A stretch of DNA of 15,000 bases from Halisarca cf. caerulea (GCA_963170055.1 CAUJGJ010000371.1:4488511-4503510), one strand, 5' to 3'. Numbered from the stretch's first letter, positions 1-8,859 are shown. The notes: generated by a model from the sequence alone, not told the origin. Translations and numbers: made by a program.

Positions 1-20
1 AATCCACAGTTATTGTCTGA

Positions 21-234
21 ATACAGTAGAACTCGCATGGTGAGTGTCTTGAAGGGGACAAAATGTGGGGAAAGCATGTGGATATATAGAGTGTGGGAAC
101 AGAGTGTGGGGACAAAATGTGGGAACAGCGGGGGGGAGAGAGTGTGCATGGGTAGGGTGCGGGGAAAGAGTGTGGACACTATTCAGGAATATGTATATAT
201 CACCAGGCACATACATAACAAACTCCACTGTACA
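21..234. mobile_element. Possible degenerate TA-flanked inverted-repeat element, G-rich interior
   Basis: The ends read TACAGTAGAACTC (from 23) and, reversed, TACAGTGGAGTTT (to about 234), resembling the termini of the element family at 1913. The interior is G-rich with a repeated stretch GGGGACAAAATGTGGG at 55 and 109. The match is imperfect and may be chance. Confidence 0.3.
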
Positions 235-479
235 TAAATCACACACTGCAGATAGGGGACCAAAATATTATATTATACCTTTCTCACAAAGGCAGGAAAG
301 AGGGTTGAGATGAAAACCTGCTCTGCAAGTTCTCTTAACTTTCTCATAGAGCTGGCCCATACATGGAAGGGCCTCTAAATGAAAGATGAGAAAGATGACA
401 TCAAAATGCACACTACACACACTATTTTTCTTGTCATTGCTGTCTGAGCTAACCAAAATTCTGTCTAACCAGGATAACC
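235..479. other. No gene recognised
   Basis: I see no convincing exon in this stretch. A minus-strand open frame around 268-456 has few cysteines and no domain pattern I recognise, though a GTATAA donor-like site occurs near 283. Confidence 0.4.
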
Positions 480-1590
480 GGACGTGAGTGCTAACCAGGA
501 GTGTGTATATACCAACCAGGAGTGTGTGCTAACCAGTAGTGTGTACTAACCAGGAGTGTCTACTAACCAGGAGTGTTGCTAACCAGGAGTGTGTACTAAC
601 CAGAAGTATGTGATAACCAGGTGTGTGTGTTAACAAGATGTGTGCGTTAACCAGGAGTGTGTACTAACCAGGAGTGTGCACCAACCAGGAGTGTGTGCTA
701 ACCAGTAGTGTGCGCTAACCAGAGTGTGTGCTAACCAGGAGTGTGCGCTAACCAGAGTGTGTGCTAACCAGGAGTGTGTGCTAACCAGGAGTGTGTACTA
801 ACCAGGAGTGTGTGATAACCAGGAGTGTGTGCTAACCAGGAGTGTCTACTAACCAGGAGTGTTGCTAACCAGGAGTGTGTACTAACCAAAAGTATGTGAT
901 AACCAGGTGTGTGTGTTAACAAGATGTGTGCGTTAACCAGGAGTGTGTACTAACCAGGAGTGTGCACCAACCAGGAGTGTGTGCTAACCAGTAGTGTGCG
1001 CTAACCAGAGTGTGTGCTAACCAGGAGTGTGCGCTAACCAGAGTGTGTGCTAACCAGGAGTGTGTGCTAACCAGGAGTGTGTACTAACCAGGAGTGTGTG
1101 ATAACCAGGAGTGTGTGCTAACCAGGAGTGTGTGCTAACCAGGAGTGTGTGCTAACCAGGAGTGTGTGCTAACCAGGAGTGCATGTGTGCTAACCAGGAG
1201 TGTGTACTTACCAGGAGTGTGTATACTAAGGTACCAGAAGTGTGTACTAACCAGAAGTGTGTTCAAACCATGTGTGTGTGCTAGCCAGGAGTGTGCATTA
1301 ACCAAGAGTGTGTGCTAACCAGGAGTGTGTGCTAACCAGGAGTGTGTGCCAACCAGGAGTGTGTGCTAACCAGGAGTGTTTACTGAGGTACCAGAAGTGT
1401 GTATTAACCAGGAGTGTGTACTAACCAGGAGTGTGTATACTAAGGTACCAGAAGTGTGTACTAACCAAAAGTGTGTTCAAGCCATGTGTGTGTGCTAACC
1501 AGGAGTGTGCGTTAACCAAGAGTGTATACTAACCAGGAGTGTGGGCTAACCAGGAGTGTGTGCTAACCAGGAGTGTGTACCAACCATGTG
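480..1590. repeat. 17-bp minisatellite with higher-order duplication
   Basis: About 65 imperfect copies of a unit like CTAACCAGGAGTGTGTG fill 1.1 kb. The block 555-840 is repeated at 841-1126 with a 286-bp period and very few changes, showing recent duplication of about 17 units at once. A second, looser repeat (about 214 bp) links the GTATACTAAGGTACC variants at 1221 and 1435. The unit is not a multiple of 3 and includes stops, so it is not coding. It lies just downstream of the exon A donor, probably in an intron or the 3' flank of gene 2. Confidence 0.95.
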
Positions 1591-1612
1591 TGTACATAAA
1601 CTGCTAACTCAC

Positions 1613-1711
1613 GATCGCAGAGTATTCCGTCGTAACGTATTGGACAATCACAGGAACATGAAGAGCTATTCACACTTCCATGAACACAGTCATCTTGCTG
1701 AAGTGTACAAG
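1613..1711 (-). CDS. EGF-like exon, type A, intact (gene 2)
   Basis: This is an internal exon of 99 bp, preceded by a TTTGTGTTCAG acceptor and followed by a GTGAGT donor (1612-1607). Both introns are phase 1, so the exon can be inserted or removed without changing frame. It encodes one six-cysteine module with spacing C-x6-C-x9-C-x-C-x-C-x8-C; the end CDCPIRYDGILC fits the EGF signature C-x-C-x5-G-x2-C. An NSS glycosylation sequon lies between Cys2 and Cys3. It is the only intact type A exon in the window; the relatives at 10372 and 12707 are broken or lost. It follows exon B in gene 2, and the next exon must lie beyond the minisatellite or outside the window. The function is inferred to be extracellular spacing or adhesion. 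Confidence 0.8.
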
Positions 1712-1912
1712 CTGAACACAAAGGTGCATATGAAGGTGGTTGGAAGGAAGCATCAGCAAGCATGCGGTGTGTATCTTGCATGTGATGATACATATGTCAT
1801 ATTGAATTCAGGCTATGTCATTTCACAATATAAAATTCATAGATCCCATCAGACTGTACTGCAAACAGGTAGCAAAATACAATACAGGCATGCACACAGT
1901 ACATACAGTGTA

Positions 1913-2115
1913 CAGTAGAACCTCCAATAGTGGGCTCTCCCAAATAAGGACACATACGCTGAGCCTCTCTACAAAGGACAAAGCTTGAGGTCCCAAAATA
2001 ATTCCTTTGCATATTTAATGCTTAATATACACTTTTAACCTCCTAAAGAGGACAACCTCCTTACAAAGAACAAACAGAGCTGCCCCAAAGTGTCCTTTAT
2101 TGGGAGGTTCCACTG
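1913..2115. mobile_element. Pogo/Tc1-like MITE with TA flanks (copy 1)
   Basis: The left end is CAGTAGAACCTCCAATAGTG and the right end, reversed, is CAGTGGAACCTCCCAATAAA. Both ends are flanked by TA (1911-1912 and 2116-2117). The arms also share an AGGACAC block. There is no transposase, so this is a non-autonomous element of about 203 bp. The CAGTnGAACCTC terminus and TA target are typical of pogo/Tigger-like elements; the superfamily is inferred. Confidence 0.85.
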
Positions 2116-2164
2116 TACACAGAATGTACAAGATTTGTCACCATCGAAAGTATGACAAACTCAC

Positions 2165-2266
2165 TTTCACAGAACACTCCGCTGTGATACATCAGACAGT
2201 CACATTTGCATGCATTGCTGTTCAGAGTACCTCCATTGGTACAGTTGGTTCCCTGGAGGGTACACA
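2165..2266 (-). CDS. EGF-like exon, type B (gene 2)
   Basis: A 102-bp phase 1-1 exon between a CTTGTACTCAG acceptor and a GTGAGT donor (2164-2159). It encodes C-x6-C-x10-C-x-C-x-C-x8-C with the typical EGF stretch TNGGTLNSNACKCDC. The asparagine before Cys2 makes an N-C-T sequon that is lost in two paralogues, where it is Asp. Near-identical copies lie at 10932, 13167 and 14299. The inverted-repeat element at 1913-2115 lies in the intron downstream. Confidence 0.85.
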
Positions 2267-2367
2267 CTGAGTACAAGGATAGGGTCATGGAGAAGTGTCA
2301 ATTAAAATCATGCTATTACAATGATAGCATACTGTTTCACAAAATGACCTTCAAGAGACAAACTCAC

Positions 2368-2466
2368 TGTCACACAAGGTTCCATGGTAGTACATCGGAC
2401 AGTCACAGGAACAAGTGGTTGAACTGGCATTGCCTCTAACGCAGTCACCTTGGCCAAGTGCACACT
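2368..2466 (-). CDS. EGF-like exon, mosaic C2/C1 (gene 2)
   Basis: A 99-bp phase 1-1 exon with acceptor CTTCTGTTTAG and donor GTGAGT (2367-2362). The module is C-x6-C-x9-C-x-C-x-C-x8-C with an NAS sequon. The first third (CALGQ) and the upstream intron match type C2 exons such as 11785-11883, while the rest (GDCVRGNASSTT) and the downstream intron match type C1 exons such as 11594-11692. Gene 2 has one C exon here where other cassettes have separate C1 and C2, so this looks like a deletion product formed inside the exon. A histidine replaces the usual Asp before GTLC. Confidence 0.85.
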
Positions 2467-2571
2467 CTAAACAGAAGTTACAAGGGGTTTACCTGACATG
2501 TAAGTACAATGTCATGTTAATTCATACTCAATTTGACGTTAATCATAGTTACATTCAAGAGACAAACTCAC

Positions 2572-2670
2572 TGTCACACAAGGTACCATTATAGAACATT
2601 GGACAGTCACAGGAGCAAGTAGTTGAATTGAATGTGCTTCTAACGCAATCATCTTGGGTGAGTGTACACT
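2572..2670 (-). CDS. EGF-like exon, type D (gene 2)
   Basis: A 99-bp phase 1-1 exon with acceptor CTTCTGTTTAG and donor GTGAGT (2571-2566). It encodes the six-cysteine EGF-like module with two sequons, NST and NGT. The MFY stretch after Cys5 marks it as type D, like 11983 and 13774, but its first codons (CTLTQ) are C1-like, so it may also be partly converted. It is the first EGF module after the Eph-receptor-like exon of gene 2; the intron between them holds a TG-rich minisatellite and the duplicated segment at 2861-3165. Confidence 0.85.
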
Positions 2671-2724
2671 CTAAACAGAAGTTTGTATAAGAAGTTAGAG
2701 TTAGAAGTATATAATAGCGTGTGC

Positions 2725-2860
2725 TAGTGTATGTGCACAGTGTGTACTAGTGTATGTGTACAGTGTGTGCTATAGTGTATGTGTACAGTGTGTACTAGTG
2801 TATGTGTATAGTGTGATAATGTACATATATGAGTACAGTGCGCTATCGTATGTGTACAAA
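2725..2860. repeat. TG-rich minisatellite upstream of exon D (copy 1)
   Basis: Tandem variants of GTGTATGTGTACAGTGTGTA with an irregular period near 18-24 bp. It lies in the intron upstream of the type D exon of gene 2, as in the other cassettes. Confidence 0.85.
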
Positions 2861-3165
2861 GTATATAGTGTATATATACATACATGCAATGCAACAAGGA
2901 GATACATATCTACTGCATGTATGTCATGCAATGGTTAATGCTCATGCCTGCACTGGTTATCTGCTACAATGTACAAAGCAGTTACGTAGTTCTACGAGCC
3001 AGGATGCTGGATCGCACAACAACTAATTGTGAGTGTACAGCCAAAGTCCAAGAAGACACAGTTGTGGCTGTAAAGTAAAGCACTGAGCATGCAATGTTAC
3101 ATTTGAATGTAAACACATTGAGCCTAAAAGTACAAGCAGCCATTTTGCTTTTGCACACTCCTGTT
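2861..3165. repeat. Duplicated intronic segment P (copy 1)
   Basis: About 300 bp nearly identical to 12397-12706. It begins around ATGCAATGCAACAAGG and ends near GCACACTCCTGTTGTACT. In gene 2 it lies between the Eph-like exon and exon D. I see no clear exon in it on either strand. Confidence 0.85.
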
Positions 3166-3209
3166 GTACTCCGTCAATCCTATACCACCAGTACTTGGCA
3201 CAAACTCAC

Positions 3210-3380
3210 CAGAACAAGGTTTAGATGAATTGTTCACATCAATTCTAAAAAGCCCTTTCAAGCACTGACAAATCTGACTGATCCCTCTCTCAGATGTGCT
3301 GTTCTCTGGACACTGCACACACTCAGAATGATACGTTGGTGTGGTTTGCAGTACATCAAGGTAAGTGTTAGCAGGACAGT
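3210..3380 (-). CDS. Eph-receptor-like cysteine-rich exon (gene 2)
   Basis: A 171-bp exon (57 codons, phase 1-1) between a pyrimidine-rich acceptor ending CACTCCCCAG and the donor GTGAGT (3209-3204). The protein begins CPANTY, then ECVQCPENSTSERG, then CQCLKGLFR, and ends near KPCSG. This order (CPxNTY, CxxCPxNSTS, a glycine, then CxCxxGxFR) is the pattern of the Ephrin_rec_like / GCC2_GCC3 modules found in Eph receptors and many multidomain extracellular proteins. It sits between the Reeler exons and the EGF exons in the same frame phase as the EGF exons. Family assignment is by motif reading only. It is a binding or spacer module; no ligand can be inferred. Confidence 0.8.
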
Positions 3381-3460
3381 CTGGGGAGTGGGTGCAGGAC
3401 GGCAGAGGAGTGAAATGACAATACACAGAACTAGGTCGACACAAACATGTAAACAATTGT

Positions 3461-3630
3461 GAAGTAAAACTTCTCTAATCCAGCAACCTGTAATTGGACC
3501 AAGAGAAGTTGGCTTGGCCGGTATACAGAGGACAACTTCGATGTGTGTACTGCACTTTGAGACCAAACAGACAGACAGTTTAGACAGTGTGATCAATTTA
3601 AAGAGGCTCAGATTAGAGAGGTTTTGCTGC
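3461..3630. mobile_element. Pogo-like MITE of about 170 bp
   Basis: The left arm GAAGTAAAACTTCTCTAATC and the reversed right arm GCAGCAAAACCTCTCTAATC form an imperfect terminal inverted repeat. The sequence AAACCTCTCTAATC is typical of the elements also seen at 4585-4842. Target duplication is not clear. Confidence 0.6.
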
Positions 3631-3800
3631 ACTCAACTGGTGTTAAACAACATTAACAACACAACACTCCCACTTGTACATCCAACTCAAACCTGCATTA
3701 TACTCAAGCATTAAGAAATGTTTGTACGAACAAGGTTAGGGTTAGTTGTTACAGTGGTTCTTTTGCATGTATAAACAAAACTGCAAACATATTAGTGTAT
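3597..3800. repeat. Duplicated segment Q (copy 1)
   Basis: Nearly identical to 10159-10357. It contains the right arm of the MITE at 3461-3630 and following sequence up to CATATTAGTGTAT. It is intronic in gene 2. Confidence 0.85.
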
Positions 3801-3944
3801 GCGCATGTAATATATATGTATTCTTGTGTACTGTGTATGTATTTATATGTTATCAGAAATATGACATAACACAGGCATGTGTGTGTGCATGGACATGTAT
3901 GTTGCTTCAGAATGCCAGTGCAGGGTGTGTGTGAGAGTACTCAC

Positions 3945-3966
3945 TACAACTCTCGGCACTTGGAAC
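3945..3966 (-). CDS. Possible micro-exon, end of Reeler region (gene 2)
   Basis: The acceptor CTATTCCAAAACAG is followed by 22 nt and a perfect donor GTGAGT. Following a phase-2 end of the exon at 4160, it would read QFQVPRVV. With this donor it ends in phase 0, which does not fit the phase-1 exon at 3380; a weaker GTACTC donor 4 nt downstream would give phase 1. The splice sites are seen, but use of this exon is a guess. Confidence 0.25.
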
Positions 3967-4159
3967 CTGTTTTGGAATAGAGGATAAAGAAACACACGTG
4001 TGAACAAACACTTGTGAGACTCTGTTAAAGAGTGTCCTCACCCCAAGAACACCTTCCCTCGGTAGGAAGTCAGCTCGTGATGAAGTGATTTGTGTATACC
4101 TACAGTACATAGAGAATTGGGGGAGTGGGGGAGTGGGTATAGCATGATGTATAGGTTAC

Positions 4160-4203
4160 TGCAAACGATAGAGTGAAAACATGAAGTGAAAGGTGACATT
4201 TAC
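4160..4203 (-). CDS. Probable Reeler domain exon 4 (gene 2)
   Basis: A 44-nt candidate exon. The acceptor is a tandem site (CCAG then AG at 4207-4204), and only the second AG gives an open phase-0 frame, reading VNVTFHFMFSL. The donor is GTAACC. A V-x-F-x-hydrophobic strand is expected near the end of a Reeler domain, and it would follow on from the TWPAGKGSNV reading of exon 3. The intron upstream (4204-4428) is almost wholly TG repeat on the transcribed strand. Confidence 0.45.
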
Positions 4204-4231
4204 CTCTGGAAACATGGGCAAACACATGCTT

Positions 4232-4232
<1 letters not shown>

Positions 4233-4302
<70 letters not shown>

Positions 4303-4324
4303 CATGCATACACACACACACATG

Positions 4325-4382
<58 letters not shown>

Positions 4383-4422
4383 CATGCATACACACACACA
4401 CATGTATATACACACACACACA
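4233..4422. repeat. (CA)n microsatellite filling an intron
   Basis: Nearly pure CA with two interrupted blocks (CGCACACACATGCATAC and CATGTATATAC) repeated 80 bp apart, showing internal duplication. It occupies almost all of the intron 4204-4428 between Reeler exons 3 and 4; the transcript would carry (UG)n. Confidence 0.95.
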
Positions 4423-4428
4423 ACGTAC

Positions 4429-4523
4429 CACATTTGAGCCCTTCCCTGCTGGCCACGTCCAGGTGAAGTCCACACAAATGCTGTATTACCATCTGTGTTG
4501 ATCTTGGTCTGTGTCACAGCATG
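4429..4523 (-). CDS. Reeler domain exon 3, possibly frameshifted (gene 2)
   Basis: The exon follows a strong acceptor (CTCTTCTCTCCCTCCACATGCAG) and ends at donor GTACGT (4428-4423). It opens in phase 0 with HAVTQTKINTDG, matching the AVTHT segment of Reeler domains and fitting the phase-0 end of exon 2. The expected F-x-W-x-x-P strand can be read in two frames: FVWTSP, in frame with the start, or VDFTWTWPAGKG, two bases out of register. Exon length is 95 nt; in the starting frame it ends in phase 2 and meets an immediate stop in exon 4, whereas the other frame ends in phase 0 and continues. A 2-bp TG insertion at about 4471-4476 would explain this. It could be a real lesion, a sequencing error, or alternative splicing that I cannot see. 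Confidence 0.7.
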
Positions 4524-4584
4524 CTGCATGTGGAGGGAGAGAAGAGGTACATGTGTAGACAGGCACTTACAGTGTAATGTGCTA

Positions 4585-4842
4585 CAGTGAACCTCTCTAA
4601 TCCCACACTCAATGGGACCTGAGAATAATGTCAGATTTGGAGGTTGTCAGATTACAGAGTGGCTCTTGCCATACTCTAATGTGGTGGGCATATCTCATTG
4701 GATTGCTCTATTAGAGACAATGTCGGATTACAGAGTGGCTCTTGCTATACTTTAAGGCGGTGGGCGTACCATATTAGACTGCTGTATTAGAGACAATATA
4801 AATGTCGGATTACGGAGGTACTGGATTAGAGTGCCTTCACTG
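4585..4842. mobile_element. Pogo-like MITE with internal tandem repeat
   Basis: Ends CAGTGAACCTCTCTAATCC and, reversed, CAGTGAAGGCACTCTAATCC, flanked by TA on both sides (4583-4584, 4843-4844). Inside, a unit of about 75 bp starting GTCrGATTACAGAGTGGCTC is present twice (4648 and 4722). It lies in the intron upstream of Reeler exon 3. No coding capacity. Confidence 0.8.
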
Positions 4843-5007
4843 TATAATAATTCTACTACACAGTGTAGAGTATAACTTCGTATACAGAGTAGACACAATA
4901 CATACAGTGAACAAAGTACACCCAACACACACAAAAACTATACAGTATATTACATACACACAGTACACACACACACAGTGTGTACACCCCGTATACATAA
5001 TACACAT

Positions 5008-5137
<130 letters not shown>

Positions 5138-5194
5138 CAGTACACACAATGCACACAGCACACTCAGTACACACAACACATAAGATACACAAAC

Positions 5195-5349
5195 CCCTCC
5201 ACACTCCAATCTGGTGGTGTCCACATGTCCACTTGCAATGGCAAACTCCCCGACATGAGAGAGGGAACCGTCAAAAGTGGTTGAATTACTTGACGTACGA
5301 AACTCCACCATGAAGCCTCTCAGAGAGCTTGAATGACCGCTCATCGTAA
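5195..5349 (-). CDS. Reeler domain exon 2 (gene 2)
   Basis: A 155-nt exon with acceptor GTGTTCTCTAG and a weak donor GTTTGT (5194-5189). It joins exon 1 in phase 1 to give NYTFTMSG, followed by LRGFMVEFRTSS and later TTRLECGG. This fits the Reeler pattern YTVTLSG...F-GFLLQAR...L-C, where the RGFMVEFR strand and the late cysteine are the recognisable landmarks. It ends in phase 0, which agrees with exon 3. A 125-bp CA array (5011-5135) begins 60 bp into the intron downstream. Confidence 0.75.
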
Positions 5350-5569
5350 CTAGAGAACACGTGAAAGAAGTTTAAAGTAGTACCCTAAATCATGAACAAA
5401 TTGCTTGTAAAATATTAAGACTGCTCTTGCATGTGGGTTGGGATTAATTCCTTTGTGTAACATTTTTTTATGACACAGTTATACAAAGGGCTAGTTCATT
5501 TTTACTATGGTCATATAATCATCATTCAACATTTGAAACGTACAGAGAAGTAAGAAAAAGATGCCTTAC

Positions 5570-5816
5570 ATGTGTAGTTTTGACTGCAGCTGTACTGAAA
5601 CATGTTATTCACAACGTCCACTCCATCAATGGTAATTGCTGGACACAGGCTTGGGCCTGCACAGTCACTGAACGAGGTAGAACCTTGGTGCACCGCCCTC
5701 ATGGTGTCACATGACTCGGGAGGAGCTCCACTGATGTATGCATTAACTGGATACCTCACACACAGTGTAGCACACACGATGAAGATAAGAAGTACCGATC
5801 TCTGACAAGAGTGCAT
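5570..5816 (-). CDS. First exon: signal peptide and start of Reeler domain (gene 2)
   Basis: A 247-nt coding part ending in phase 1 at donor GTAAGG (5569-5564). From the ATG at 5816 the protein reads MHSCQRSVLLIFIVCATLC, a good signal peptide with a likely cleavage after VNA at about residue 26. The mature part starts YISGAPPESCDTMRAVHQG, the classic opening of a Reeler domain (G-A-P-x-x-SC-x-x-M-x-x-x-H). An in-frame ATG 21 codons upstream exists but would bury the signal peptide, so the shorter start is preferred. Reeler domains occur in reelin, ferric-chelate reductase 1 and many invertebrate secreted proteins. Gene 2 is thus inferred to be a secreted or membrane protein with Reeler, Eph-like and EGF modules. 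Confidence 0.8.
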
Positions 5817-5916
5817 TGTAGAGCCGACCCTGTACTGAGAGAAAGCATTGTCTAACTGGACAGTGCACACGATATACACCGTAGATACTATAAACTACGT
5901 ATGTATTTCAGTGTAG

Positions 5917-6480
<564 letters not shown>

Positions 6481-6573
6481 GGCCAGGGTAGTCTGAAGTT
6501 GCCAGACCCATTCTCGCCTTCTTGGTGACGTCAGTCACGGCGAGAATGGGTGTGGCCATGTCAGACTAGGGCC
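6481..6573. repeat. Foldback element with CRE-like palindrome in the loop
   Basis: Two arms of about 35-38 bp (GGCCAGGGTAGTCTGA...CCCATTCTCGCC and its reverse complement with few mismatches) surround a 20-nt loop containing TGACGTCA at 6526-6533. Probably a small inverted-repeat transposon; the arm end GCCAGACCCATTC is similar to the foldback at 7154. Confidence 0.75.
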
Positions 6574-7153
6574 AGGGGGGCATTGTCTTTTTTCCCCGGG
6601 AAGACCATCTATGCTGACGGGAACTGTAGTTTCCTATAAAATTAAATTAATCTGTTTATCAAGAGGGCATTCAATAGTGATACCTGATGGTTACGTAGTA
6701 TAGAGTCTATGCTGATACCTAAACGTTCGTACATGAAGGACGTAATCACTTTTAAGTTTAGCACTACACCACACCAAGCCCCTAGATCTGTGGCTCACTT
6801 CAGTTGCTAAAAATAAGCCAGCATGCAGGTAACCCCGGCCATCGGCGGATTTCACCATAGATACTTGCAAGTTGAAGCATACATAGCACAAACCCTCTAT
6901 GTTTGGAGCATCTAGATCTATGATTACTTAAGCGCAGAAACACAGCAAATTAAACCAGCAACTAACCCTGTTGCAGTGACTCTTGCAATACTTGCTACTG
7001 GTCCGTTAAATGCAACTTTGTACGAAGCTAGACTCTTCGTTAGATATATAGACGAAAGCGCACCACCAAGCCATGGCTATATTCGTACTCGATCCTAAAT
7101 ATGGCGCCACGAATCTGTGTGCTGATCGAAAGCAGTCAACGCCAGGTCCGGCG
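6574..7153. other. No gene recognised
   Basis: Mixed-composition DNA with more CpG than its surroundings. I see no domain-bearing frame, tRNA or clear repeat in it. Confidence 0.4.
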
Positions 7154-7243
7154 TAGCCAGACCAATTCGTCCATTTTATTTTTTTCTTGTTCGCGCGCGT
7201 CGACGCGACCAAGCAATTAAAAATGGGGGGATGGGTCTGGCTG
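7154..7243. repeat. Imperfect foldback with CpG-rich centre
   Basis: Ends TAGCCAGACC and GGTCTGGCT pair, followed by weaker pairing of CCATTTTATTTTT with AAAAATGG. The centre holds CGCGCGCGTCGACGCG. Likely a small inverted-repeat element related in its ends to 6481-6573. Confidence 0.5.
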
Positions 7244-7408
7244 AACCCTGTGTCTGAGACCTCATTTTTGTATCTTCTTGGTGACTATATATATATTTCA
7301 ATAATCTTATATAATCCCCACCCATGCATTTTGCACTTTGACCATTGCAATGATAGTAGCATATTGTCTGTGTAAGCTTATAATTCTTGTCTGTGAATGT
7401 GTGAGTTG

Positions 7409-7410
<2 letters not shown>

Positions 7411-7459
<49 letters not shown>

Positions 7460-7489
7460 ACGTGTGTGTGCGTGCGCATGTGTGTGTGT

Positions 7490-7580
<91 letters not shown>

Positions 7581-7583
7581 TGT

Positions 7584-7642
<59 letters not shown>

Positions 7643-7687
7643 TGCGTGTGTGTGTGTATGTGTGTGTGTGTGTGAGTGCGTATGTGT
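7411..7687. repeat. (TG)n microsatellite
   Basis: About 275 bp of TG with scattered CACGTG, GCGC and TATG interruptions. Confidence 0.95.
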
Positions 7688-8280
<593 letters not shown>

Positions 8281-8391
8281 CAGTACTGCATATACTGTAA
8301 GGCTATGAACAAGCAAGGACACATCAAACACAATCATACCTGTGGTGTAATCTATTAACATACCTTTATGTGATGTAATTGTAGCTTCATC

Positions 8392-8397
8392 TTTATT
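8392..8397 (-). promoter_or_regulatory. Poly(A) signal AATAAA for gene 1
   Basis: AATAAA is read on the minus strand about 220 nt after the TAG stop at 8615 and before the TG microsatellite. It supports a gene end here rather than an internal exon. A single hexamer in AT-rich DNA is weak evidence alone. Confidence 0.45.
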
Positions 8398-8614
8398 TCT
8401 ATAATCAAGCATGATGTTACTATTAATAACTATTGTAAGAGTATTTAAGCAGCTGCATGTTTGCTATCATTTAGTGTTGTGTAACTTAGTGTTGTTAGCC
8501 AGTGTGGCAGTAAATTAATGGCAATTGTCCAGTGACCAGTGTATCACTATCACAACGCCGCTACTGCATTGTTTTATGCTGTTCACATAAGTTCCGGTAT
8601 TACTGGACCGGACC

Positions 8615-8859
8615 CTAAGCTGGATTCTCAATCATTTTAATGTCTTCATACGTTCCTGCTACTTGTACCTGCTCATTGCCAATGCCATTCGTCTTAGATG
8701 TGTTCCTATAACAGTGTCTTGTCAAGATGAAGACAACCATCACACTTATCACGTTGAAGAGTATCAGTACAACTGATGGTACAACAGCTGCTAGAGCTGT
8801 TGGAATGATGCAGACAACACTTTGGGGTGTTTGGGGTGTTGTAGATGGATTGTATTCAC
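8615..8859 (-). CDS. Terminal transmembrane exon (probable 3' end of gene 1)
   Basis: The acceptor TTTCTTTCTTTGTACAG precedes a phase-1 exon of 80 complete codons plus stop, so it joins in frame to any of the EGF exons. It encodes a short Thr/Pro stalk (GEYNPSTTPQTPQS), a strong hydrophobic helix of about 30 residues (from VVCIIPTALAAVV to VFILT), a basic stop-transfer HCYR, and a cytoplasmic tail of about 29 residues ending TYEDIKMIENPA. The Tyr in YEDI resembles both a Y-x-x-I sorting motif and an SH2-type phosphotyrosine site. The tail stops at NPA, where one more Tyr would complete an NPxY motif. It is placed downstream of the EGF array, giving a type I membrane protein; the junction itself is inferred. 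Confidence 0.8.

Noticed and set aside
60..140. Possible G-quadruplex in the G-rich stretch
   Set aside because: The G runs are separated by loops of 6-10 nt, so only a weak structure is expected.
480..1590. CRISPR-like array
   Set aside because: Units are tandem without unique spacers and the context is eukaryotic; it is a minisatellite.
2861..3165. Possible extra cysteine-bearing exon in segment P
   Set aside because: No frame gives the spacing of the EGF or Eph-like modules between plausible phase-1 splice sites.
3728..3747. Telomere-like GTTAGGGTTAG
   Set aside because: Less than two units, and the copy at 10293 has already diverged; chance is more likely.
4156..4501. Long open frames of alternating His-Thr or Cys-Val in the CA/TG arrays (also at 4802-5344, 5901-6113, 7176-7724, 8022-8412)
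   Set aside because: These are simple translations of dinucleotide repeats, open in several frames on both strands, with no domain or start context.
7006..7212. Minus-strand open frame of 68 codons
   Set aside because: It overlaps a foldback repeat, has no domain pattern, and no splice sites that join other exons.
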